This document shows positions 4,901-10,789 of a stretch of DNA of 12,453 nt, one piece after another. Within the stretch, counting starts at the first letter, position 1; each line of letters opens with the position of its first letter. The translations under genes were made by a program, and so were the position numbers. The notes beneath the pieces are model-generated. The model had not been told where the DNA came from, searched no databases, and was given only the letters and a program-made list of their open reading frames with translations. Source of the stretch: Chthoniobacter sp. (GTDB lineage Bacteria; Verrucomicrobiota; Verrucomicrobiia; Chthoniobacterales; Chthoniobacteraceae); contig JANXSB010000690.1 in assembly GCA_025352865.1 (NCBI GenBank), positions 1-12,453 of the forward strand, written 5' to 3'.

Positions 4901-7695
4901 CCGTCGGTTACGACGCCTGGATCACAGCGCAATTCGGCATTACGGCGTCACACCACACGCCCTATGTGCTGGCGAACCTCAGTTCCGATCCCACGCAGCC
5001 CTATCCGAGCGACCGGTCCTTCAATTCGTGGTGGCAGCAGTCGGTCACAGCACCGGATCAGTTGCGGCAAAGGATGGCCTTTGCCCTGAGCGAAATCATG
5101 GTCGTTTCAGACACCGGCCCATTAAACAATGAAGCGCGCTACCTGTCTCCCTACTACGATACCCTTCTGGACAACTGCTTCGGCAACTTCCGCAATCTCC
5201 TCAAGACCGCCTCGCTGACCCCGGCGATGGGGGTGTATCTCGACATGCGGGCCAATGACAAAGGCAACCTGACCACGGGGCTTCACGCGAATGAGAACTA
5301 CGCCCGTGAGATCATGCAGCTTTTCTCCCTCGGCCTCTACCGCCTGTGGCCCGATGCCACCCTCGTGCTCGATTCGGCCGGCAGTCCCGTGCCGACCTAT
5401 GACCAAAGCGTCATTACCGGATTTGCCCGCGTCCTGACCGGCTGGAACTGGGGCCAGAGCCTGCAGGGCAATAATCGCCTGCCCACAAACTTCGGCCCTT
5501 CCACGAATTTCTTTGCCCCGATGACCCTCGTGCCGACCCATCACGAGTTGGGCAGCAAGATCGGCTTGGACAATGTCATGCTGCCGGCGGCCAACGCCGC
5601 GCTTTCACCCGCCTCCATCGCCTATACGCCGATCACCACTCCGGTGACCGGCTCCCAGGCCGATTCGAGTAACTCGGGAGCACTGCCACCCAACAATCTT
5701 TTCGACAACTACTGCACCCAGGATCTCGATGCTCTGCTTGATCAGATCATGAACAGTTCCACCGTCGCGCCGTTCATCTGCCGCCAGCTCATCCAGCGGC
5801 TCGTCACGAGCAATCCCCAGCCGGCCTATGTGCAAAGGGTCGTGCGCGCCTTCAACGGCGAGCAATTCGTGAATGCCCAGGGGCAACCCATCGCCGGCAA
5901 TGGAGTCCGGGGCGATATGCAGCAGGTCATCCGGGCCATCCTGCTCGACTACGAGGCGCGCAGCAGCACGGCCAAAAGCGCCATTACTTTTGGCAAGCAA
6001 CGCGAGCCCGTGCTGCGTATCACCGGACCGGCGCGAACCTTCCCGGCGAATGCCATTTCAGCCACTTACCGGGAATTGGGGGTTCAGGCGATCTTGCTGA
6101 CCACACCCACGGCCCACCGGCTCAGTACCGGCGATACCATCTTCCTCGACAATATCGTGGATGCGGGGGCCTCCACCACCAATCTGCCCACTTCGCAATC
6201 CTATTCCGTCAGCAATGTGACGCCGAGCTATACCCTCACCACACCCACCCTGGCCTACGCCAATGTCGGAGCCACGGTGACGATCACATCAGCAGGCTAT
6301 GTGGCCGGCAACAGCGTTTACGTGAAGTTCACCACCGGCGGGCTCGCGGTCGGGTCGTTGGACGGGCTGTATGTGATTAACACCGCGAACAACACGAATT
6401 TCACCATTACGCTGGGATCGGTCCCCGCGGATACCTCCGGAAACTGCCAGGTGCCCAACACCACGATCACCGTGCCCGGCTATCAGTTGGGCGACACCGT
6501 GGCATTGCAGTTCACCTCGGGGACACTTGCCTCCAATACGGTGCAAAACTACACGGTGACCGGCGCAACCGCGACCAGCTTCTCGGTCAACATTGGCAAC
6601 ACAACCTTTGGCAGCACCTCGGGCAACACACTGACACCAAACAGTTTCACGGTGAACGCGGGATCCCTTTCCTCCCTCAACTACAATAGCGTGGGAAACA
6701 CCGTGACAATCACCGCCTCGGGCTATACCGCGGGTCAGCAGCTCTATGTCCAGTTTTACTCCGGGGGGCTGCTCGGCGGCGGGTTCAATGGCATCTATCC
6801 CATCACCACGGCGACGGGCACGAACTTCACCATCACGCTCGCCTCGGCCCCGGCCAATACGAGCGGGAGCTGCCTCATTCCCCGACTCACCGGCGGCTAT
6901 ACTGTCTCGACGGTCTCGACCACTTCCACCATCACCGTCGCCACCGCGGGCAATCACAATTTGAACGTCGGCGATCAGGTCCAGCTCGACTTTACGATTT
7001 TTAACAGTCCCACCCCGACGGTTGATGGCATCTACACGGTCGCGAGCATCGTGGACTCGGATCACTTCACGGTGACCACGAGCCCCGCGATCACCAATGG
7101 TTCCCAAGGCAACTCGGTCACGGTTTATCCGCTGGTGGCTGCCCCGCTCGCGCGCAATGGAACGCTGACGATCGAACTGAGCACCTGGAATGTCGGCTCC
7201 AGCTCTGACACCGCGGACCTCAGCCAGACGCCACTCAATGCACCGTCGGTCTTCAACTTCTTTTATCCCGACTACCAATTCCCTGGGGCTCTGGCCGCCG
7301 CCGGACTCACTACGCCGGAGTTCCAGCTCTCCAATGACACCGGCACGATGGGTATGACGAACACCGCTTCACGATCGATTGTCAACGCCGGCAATACCAA
7401 TGGCTTTGGCAGCTTCCGGGCGGGCAGCGGTGCCATCGCCATGGATTTGAGCCCCTATATGACGGCGGCCCAGACCAATAGCACCGCCGCGATTACCACT
7501 CTGGTTGAAACGATGAACACCCTCCTGACCGGAGGGAATATGCTGGCTTCGTCGAAAAGCAGCATCGTTAGCTTTGTGGCCAATACGACAAACTTCCCGC
7601 TCTCAGCAACCCCGACCAATAGCCAAATGAGAGACCGGGTTCGAGCCATCGTGCAACTGATTGTAGTCTCGCCCGAATACGCCATTCAAAAATAA
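1999..7695 (+). CDS. Giant exported DUF1800 protein with multiple surface/adhesion domains
   Basis: This 1898-residue protein begins with a basic segment and a hydrophobic signal peptide (about 14-36, likely cut after SHG). In order: a Ca-binding thrombospondin-type-3-like repeat (70-90, DDDGDGVTNGDE); a Calx-beta-like domain (about 238-331, GVDYVALPGSVTF); a PA14 domain (339-506, with TNDGAKLFVNGQLIVDNW); an Ig-like He_PIG domain (515-608); a second PA14-like region (613-768); a CHRD-like region (795-922, ending KTAANPSGELSGIF); then DUF1800 from about 942 to the C-terminus. DUF1800 hallmarks are RFLTQATFGPSPTD, HANENYAREIMQLFSLGLY (1096-1114) and PSVFNFFYPDY. A block of about 370 beta-rich residues (about 1353-1722) splits the DUF1800 domain. 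PA14 and Ig-like modules usually bind carbohydrate or mediate adhesion; the biochemical role of DUF1800 is not established. The ATG at 1999 gives a proper signal peptide, though no ribosome-binding site is evident. A DUF1501 gene follows 6 bp later, the usual partner. Confidence 0.93.
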   Translation: MSQNRIFSPRRIRAPHLLFSPLLALVLLGLPVPSHGQIDANINKSVWKQKYNVLDAQLNEQAPYVGWLSKDDDGDGVTNGDELAAGTNPFQKGVIDVHFKLTTLAGNPTQLLLTFPTVSGKLYQAESKATLTDATWLPGTLPSVVGDGTPKTLTVLKSAGAFFHVKVLDQASQGDGVSDWAKLILGYAMGSPITAQSSYTSSTLSSALTTQQNVVTIAATDPTTTAPADGSTPATDLGTITVSRGGYYLFSTITVPLSVLTIAGTTAQPGVDYVALPGSVTFPAGVKSIELKVTPLYNASLKTTRSVIVSAGSGGGYAVGSPSQAVVTIYPSTTPTGTGLSGLYTAGSSTIYSSAFNFNTTTASGFTRLDPIVDFIFSSTPTGVPDNTGGTATNNVAPVGAIPVTATSPFTARWKGQIQPQYSQTYYFVARTNDGAKLFVNGQLIVDNWIVQGTTDQVGAIDLQGGVLYDIQLDVLRSSGSSEAHLSWYSADQVKQVVPQSRLYPAATGVAGATPPAITSASSVVGFANHFYSTTAAAPPLLTVTASNGPNTYTLTPGSALLPNGLALNVSTGAITGTPTVSGSYSVSVQAANAAGTGSAGLNIVIVNSTGNITRETWTGLAGRNVSDIPVSTVPSSTDTSLTSLEDNSTQTGGGTSTGERLRGYITVPTSGNYYFYIAGNGDPAATGNVAELWVSINGDAVNKVRRCLTAGPGGTATRDYLAQTSQKSGWLSLVGGQKYYFEVLHNLGAAAPVAGNLAVGWFLDPTGSTTVNAGNVATLVSVTPGYVLSPWDNPATTAVTGSLYVTNLSAIPGVASAATGSAYLRLTGSTAIVHYANPTGLNSAVTGRGIYSGSPASPTLLFDLDAQDKFYPGSKTNDAGYTWSGISGPALTSLTNGTAFLLIKTAANPSGELSGIFGLTAGSQVAPAAPSYPAWADNHSSSDADNSRFLTQATFGPSPTDMTSVKSVGYDAWITAQFGITASHHTPYVLANLSSDPTQPYPSDRSFNSWWQQSVTAPDQLRQRMAFALSEIMVVSDTGPLNNEARYLSPYYDTLLDNCFGNFRNLLKTASLTPAMGVYLDMRANDKGNLTTGLHANENYAREIMQLFSLGLYRLWPDATLVLDSAGSPVPTYDQSVITGFARVLTGWNWGQSLQGNNRLPTNFGPSTNFFAPMTLVPTHHELGSKIGLDNVMLPAANAALSPASIAYTPITTPVTGSQADSSNSGALPPNNLFDNYCTQDLDALLDQIMNSSTVAPFICRQLIQRLVTSNPQPAYVQRVVRAFNGEQFVNAQGQPIAGNGVRGDMQQVIRAILLDYEARSSTAKSAITFGKQREPVLRITGPARTFPANAISATYRELGVQAILLTTPTAHRLSTGDTIFLDNIVDAGASTTNLPTSQSYSVSNVTPSYTLTTPTLAYANVGATVTITSAGYVAGNSVYVKFTTGGLAVGSLDGLYVINTANNTNFTITLGSVPADTSGNCQVPNTTITVPGYQLGDTVALQFTSGTLASNTVQNYTVTGATATSFSVNIGNTTFGSTSGNTLTPNSFTVNAGSLSSLNYNSVGNTVTITASGYTAGQQLYVQFYSGGLLGGGFNGIYPITTATGTNFTITLASAPANTSGSCLIPRLTGGYTVSTVSTTSTITVATAGNHNLNVGDQVQLDFTIFNSPTPTVDGIYTVASIVDSDHFTVTTSPAITNGSQGNSVTVYPLVAAPLARNGTLTIELSTWNVGSSSDTADLSQTPLNAPSVFNFFYPDYQFPGALAAAGLTTPEFQLSNDTGTMGMTNTASRSIVNAGNTNGFGSFRAGSGAIAMDLSPYMTAAQTNSTAAITTLVETMNTLLTGGNMLASSKSSIVSFVANTTNFPLSATPTNSQMRDRVRAIVQLIVVSPEYAIQK
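6265..6456 (+). repeat. Intragenic 192-bp coding repeat, copy A
   Basis: Encodes residues 1423-1486 of the DUF1800 protein. It aligns without gaps to copy B (6691-6882): 38 of 64 residues are identical by hand count. The best shared strings are TNFTITL and the TSG-x-C near the end. Each copy has one cysteine, in an otherwise very cysteine-poor region. Confidence 0.8.
6691..6882 (+). repeat. Intragenic 192-bp coding repeat, copy B
   Basis: Encodes residues 1565-1628 of the DUF1800 protein and is exactly as long as copy A (6265-6456). Copies are 234 bp apart; the segment between (6457-6690) encodes a more diverged unit with LGDTVALQFTSG and NYTVTG. The lower DNA than protein-motif similarity suggests an old duplication kept by selection on the fold. 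Confidence 0.8.
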
Positions 7696-7701
7696 CGCCC
7701 C

Positions 7702-9282
7702 ATGAACCCTGATTCCTATCTATCACTCAAGAGCCGCAGAGCCTTTATCCGTCAGGCCGCATGCGCGGCGGTCGGCACTGCTGCGTTAAGCAATACGCTG
7801 CGCGATCTCCGTTTCATCAATTCGGCAATCGCCCAGTCCAGTGTCACTGGTTACAAGGCGCTGATTTGCGTCTTTTTGAACGGCGGCAACGACGGGAATA
7901 ACCTGATTATTCCCGTCAACCCGGCTGAATGGGCGAATTATGCGGCGGTCAGGACGCCGGTGCTTGCTACCCCCAACGTCGTGTCTGGCAATCCGGCGAC
8001 CGCCCAGGCTCTGACCTCCATGAACGGACAGGCCGGATTTCCGGCGGCTGACGGACACTCCTACGGGTTTCACCCAGCGTTGATCGAACTGGCGAATTTG
8101 TTCAATCATACCAATACACCGCCCTATAATGCGGCGAAAGTGGCGGCCATGTTGAATGTGGGCACGTTGAGTTATCCGCTCACCAAGGCGCAATACAATG
8201 CCGGCTCGGTTCCGAAACCACCGCAGCTTTTCTCCCATAGCGATCAGCAGATCCAATGGCAGACGTCGATTCCAGACAAGCCTCCCGTGAGCGGCTGGGG
8301 TGGCCGCATGGCGGATCTGCTGACAACGCCGATGGATGTGAATGCGGGGGGGCAGATTTCCATGGCCATCACGCTGGCCGGCTCGAATAAGTTTGAAGTG
8401 GGCGATCAAAATGCCGCCGCCCAGTATTCTGTGACGACTAGCGGCGCAGTGGCCGTCTCGAGCAGTCTTACGAATGCGCCTTCCCGCCTGCCCACGCTGC
8501 AAAGCATTATGAATACCGACAAGGCGCTTCCCGATCTGCAAATCGGCGCCTATGGTAAAGTGCTCGATCACGCGATCGCTGAGTCGGGATTGGTGGCCAC
8601 TGCGCTCGCGGTCAACGCCAGCGCGCCTTGGCTGAGTTATTTCCCGAATAACGTCACGACACCAAATGGAGGATCGACTTTCGGTTCGAGCCTGATGAGC
8701 CAGATGAAAATGGTCGCCCGTCTGATTGATGCAGGTAAGCGGAACTATATCGCCGGCGGCGGTGCGGGAACCGGCTTCGGCATGAAACGCCAGATTTTCT
8801 TTGTCCAAGTCGGAGGCTACGATACCCACACGGGACAGACCAATAACGCAGGAGCTACGACCACAAATGACGCCGCGGTGATTCTCGGCCAGCAGGCCAA
8901 CCTGTTTGCGGAGTTAAGCCAGTCGATCAACGCTTTGATGAAAGCCATGACCGATCTTGGCATGGCCAACGAAGTGACGGCGTTTACAGTTAGTGATTTC
9001 GCGCGCACTTTCCCGTCGAATGGACTGGGCAGCGACCATGGCTGGGGCGGGCACCAGATCGTAGTCGGCGGTGCAGTGAAAGGCGGGGCGACCTACGGAA
9101 AGCTCCCCGCACTGACCGTCAATGGCCCAGATGACACGGGCACCGGACGCTGGATTCCGACGATGGCGGTTGACCAATATGCGGCGGAACTCGCGAACTG
9201 GTTTGGCGTCGATAGCGCCAATCTCCCGACGATCTTTCCAAACCTGGGCCGCTTCGGGCGGATGAGTGTCCCATTCATCTAA
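7702..9282 (+). CDS. DUF1501 family exported protein
   Basis: This 526-residue protein belongs to the DUF1501 family, related to the alkaline phosphatase/sulfatase superfamily by fold. The N-terminus has a twin-arginine-like leader: SRRAFIRQ (11-18), an Ala-rich hydrophobic stretch and a probable cut near AIAQ (42-45). This would send a folded, perhaps metal-containing protein across the membrane. Family motifs are FLNGGNDGNNLIIP (59-71), SHSDQQIQWQT (178-188), VGGYDTHTGQ (370-379), TVSDFARTF (429-437) and GLGSDHGWGGH (441-451). The Asp and His residues in GGND, YDTH, SDF and SDHGWG are where superfamily metal ligands lie. The length and C-terminus look complete, and no PEP-CTERM or other anchor is seen. 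The ATG is 6 bp after the DUF1800 stop, so the two are cotranscribed and probably translationally coupled. No enzymatic activity has been firmly established for the family. Confidence 0.95.
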   Translation: MNPDSYLSLKSRRAFIRQAACAAVGTAALSNTLRDLRFINSAIAQSSVTGYKALICVFLNGGNDGNNLIIPVNPAEWANYAAVRTPVLATPNVVSGNPATAQALTSMNGQAGFPAADGHSYGFHPALIELANLFNHTNTPPYNAAKVAAMLNVGTLSYPLTKAQYNAGSVPKPPQLFSHSDQQIQWQTSIPDKPPVSGWGGRMADLLTTPMDVNAGGQISMAITLAGSNKFEVGDQNAAAQYSVTTSGAVAVSSSLTNAPSRLPTLQSIMNTDKALPDLQIGAYGKVLDHAIAESGLVATALAVNASAPWLSYFPNNVTTPNGGSTFGSSLMSQMKMVARLIDAGKRNYIAGGGAGTGFGMKRQIFFVQVGGYDTHTGQTNNAGATTTNDAAVILGQQANLFAELSQSINALMKAMTDLGMANEVTAFTVSDFARTFPSNGLGSDHGWGGHQIVVGGAVKGGATYGKLPALTVNGPDDTGTGRWIPTMAVDQYAAELANWFGVDSANLPTIFPNLGRFGRMSVPFI

Positions 9283-9379
9283 GCACAGCTTTCCGCGTCA
9301 ATGGGCCGGTCAAATCCGCGTTCCCGATGAACAAGGATGAATTGAGGCTCTTGTCCCGGTTTGGGTTATCGTCGTCGTT

Positions 9380-9985
9380 ATGAAAAGGCCCACGCTGATT
9401 GTTTTGGCCGCGGTGGTGGTGCTTGCGGCTTTGGTGTTCCTGGCTGGACGAACTAATGTCCCGCAGGAAGTTCTGCCGCCACAGGTCACGAGTAATACCG
9501 TCTCTTGGAATGATGCACCACCCTCCAGGAACGATACGGTCTTGAGCCGGGCACCCAGCACGCCTCCGGTTTCGGGAGCCGCGCCCAGTAACACCGCGGA
9601 ACCAAGTGCCAGCCCATTTCCTCCGAATAAGCCGGTGGTCGTGGGTTCCAAAACCTTTATTCCCAAAGCTCCCCCGCCGACGGCTGAGCCAGGAGCCGCA
9701 GTCGAATTGGACAAGGTGCGCCTGATGTTGCGCGACTATCGCACCCTCTACCATGAGAATCCTGTGGGGACGAACGCCGAGATCATGAAGACACTGATGG
9801 GTGGAAACCCCAAACAGGCCCGGTTAGGTCCACCGGAAGGCCAGACCTTGAGTGCGGCCGGGGAACTCCTGGATCGGTGGGGAACACCCTATTTCTTTCA
9901 CCAGCTTTCCAGCGATTTGACGGAGGTCAGATCAGCCGGGCCGGACAAAACCATGTGGACGTCAGACGACATCGTGACCAAATGA
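9380..9985 (+). CDS. Membrane-anchored protein with Pro-rich linker and pseudopilin-like C-terminal core
   Basis: The 201-residue protein starts MKRP, followed by one hydrophobic segment (about 5-22), so it is probably anchored in the inner membrane with the rest in the periplasm. Residues 25-108 form a low-complexity linker rich in Pro, Ser, Thr and Ala. Residues about 109-200 resemble the C-terminal core of GspG-type pseudopilins: an amphipathic helix, then DRWGTPYFF (165-173), a strand, and RSAGPDKTMWTSDDI (184-198). In GspG this last region is the Asp-rich Ca-binding loop. The prepilin cleavage motif (G then F-T-L-x-E) is absent, so it would not assemble like a normal pseudopilin. The gene is 97 bp after the DUF1501 stop on the same strand and may belong to that unit. 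The fold call comes from motifs only; specific function unknown. Confidence 0.75.
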   Translation: MKRPTLIVLAAVVVLAALVFLAGRTNVPQEVLPPQVTSNTVSWNDAPPSRNDTVLSRAPSTPPVSGAAPSNTAEPSASPFPPNKPVVVGSKTFIPKAPPPTAEPGAAVELDKVRLMLRDYRTLYHENPVGTNAEIMKTLMGGNPKQARLGPPEGQTLSAAGELLDRWGTPYFFHQLSSDLTEVRSAGPDKTMWTSDDIVTK

Positions 9986-10032
9986 CTCAAGGTCATTCCC
10001 GGCACCGGAGCAGGTAACTATTTTGGTGCCGG
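9981..10032. terminator. Two small inverted repeats between convergent genes; possible bidirectional terminator
   Basis: AATGAC (9981-9986) and GTCATT (9992-9997) form a 6-bp stem with a 5-base loop right at the stop of the plus-strand gene. CCGGCACC (9999-10006) and GGTGCCGG (10025-10032) form a perfect 8-bp GC-rich stem with an 18-base loop, overlapping the 3' end of the minus-strand gene. Convergent genes 32 bp apart would need a shared terminator. No T-run follows either stem, so an intrinsic terminator is only weakly supported. Confidence 0.35.
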
Positions 10033-10788
10033 CCTCCGCCGACACCATTGGAGGCCAAGCAAACCCAAAGTCGCAAAGGCGAGCGAGGACGGCTCTGGAA
10101 CGCTGTAGGTTAATTCGAGTTGCGGACCGGGAATGCCCCCTCCCGGCTGCTCGCGCGATGCAAAGCGCCTTCCCGTGCCGGACGTTCCTTCGGTTTGACT
10201 GATGAGGATGAAACCGAAATTCGCCGCCGGATCGTCGAGCCACGTCTGGGCGTCGGCAATCAATTCGGTGGAGGAACCCCAGACATAGGTGCCAATCCCG
10301 CCGACCGAGGTGTTGGCACTCGGGCCATTGGCGTAATCCTCGCCAATAAGTCCGCCGGGGCCGGCCCATGTGGCGGAGTTAAAATGTCTTTCGTTCCAGG
10401 TCGCATTGCCGGGCTGGGCGTTTGATCCGGTAACTTCCGCTCCGGTTCCCTCGCCCCAGCCGACGAGCAGCCGGTAAAGGCTGAAATCGGAATCCACAGG
10501 CCCGCCATGCTGGTCAGGATCAGGGCGGCGGGTCACATGCAGGGTAACGTGAACCTGGGTAATGGTCGCTCCTATGGGAACCGCGCTCAGGTCAAAGCGG
10601 AAGAGTGCGCGCGAGCGGGAATACTGCTGATTGGTGCCGGCAACAAGGGTGGTGCCACCGAGATTCGAGTCCGAGTGATTCTCAAACAAGGAAGTGTCGG
10701 CCACGGAATTCAGCGTGACTTGCGCAGCAAAGCCATTGGCGGCCAAGATCAGAAATGCCACCGGCACGGGATAAAGGAAAACTTTCAT
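10018..10788 (-). CDS. PEP-CTERM protein with a DNRLRE/CBM96-like domain
   Basis: The 256-residue protein has a signal peptide (1-22, likely cut after GFAA), then a DNRLRE-type beta-sandwich (about 23-229), related to CBM96 carbohydrate-binding modules. Family marks are the D-T-S-L-F opening (31-35), SRALFRFDLS (59-68), VGWGEGT (109-115), ATWNERHF (129-136) and RRFASREQ (207-214). The C-terminus is a PEP-CTERM signal (230-256): VPEPSS, a hydrophobic helix, then CRRRPAPK. Such signals are processed by an exosortase and direct proteins to the cell surface in exopolysaccharide-producing bacteria. The ATG at 10788 was chosen because it starts the signal peptide and follows the upstream TGA (10792-10790) by one base. 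The frame is open further upstream, but that would overlap the preceding gene and bury the signal peptide. It is likely translationally coupled to the sugar-dehydrogenase-like gene, whose DNRLRE domain it resembles. Confidence 0.9.
   Translation of the reverse strand: MKVFLYPVPVAFLILAANGFAAQVTLNSVADTSLFENHSDSNLGGTTLVAGTNQQYSRSRALFRFDLSAVPIGATITQVHVTLHVTRRPDPDQHGGPVDSDFSLYRLLVGWGEGTGAEVTGSNAQPGNATWNERHFNSATWAGPGGLIGEDYANGPSANTSVGGIGTYVWGSSTELIADAQTWLDDPAANFGFILISQTEGTSGTGRRFASREQPGGGIPGPQLELTYSVPEPSSLAFATLGLLGLQWCRRRPAPK
10021..10101 (-). other. PEP-CTERM sorting signal (coding region)
   Basis: Encodes the last 27 residues of the preceding protein: V-P-E-P, a hydrophobic helix rich in Leu/Gly/Ala, and an Arg-rich end. 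It is a textbook PEP-CTERM signal and implies that the genome encodes an exosortase (EpsH-type) elsewhere; none is in this window. Confidence 0.85.
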
Positions 10789-10789
10789 A

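Larger units (their letters stand above)
6055..7160 (+). other. Beta-rich repeat block inserted within the DUF1800 domain
   Basis: Residues about 1353-1722 of the DUF1800 protein interrupt the domain between the KQREPVLRITGPARTF segment and the SVFNFFYP segment. The block is rich in Thr, Gly, Val and Asn and consists of about five related units. Recurring elements are a GD-x-V/I strand (STGDTIFL, LGDTVALQF, NVGDQVQLDF), a G-I/L-Y turn (DGLYVI, NGIYPI, DGIYTV) and an F-T-I/V strand (NFTITL, HFTVTT). This resembles the HGLxxGD...YNGxYTV type of small beta domain found in phage tail and surface proteins. Boundaries are approximate. Confidence 0.7.

Noticed and set aside
6289..7278. 329-codon open frame on the minus strand
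   Set aside because: Lies wholly inside the DUF1800 gene. Its product is an Arg/Gly/Asp-rich antisense translation of GC-rich repeats with no family motif.
7786..8829. 347-codon open frame on the minus strand
   Set aside because: Antisense to the well-supported DUF1501 gene. The product is His/Arg-rich, with no recognisable domain.
9342..9370. Possible promoter TTGAGG-17-GTTATC before the pseudopilin-like gene
   Set aside because: The -10 is poor and the start site would leave almost no leader. Cotranscription from the DUF1501 gene is as likely.
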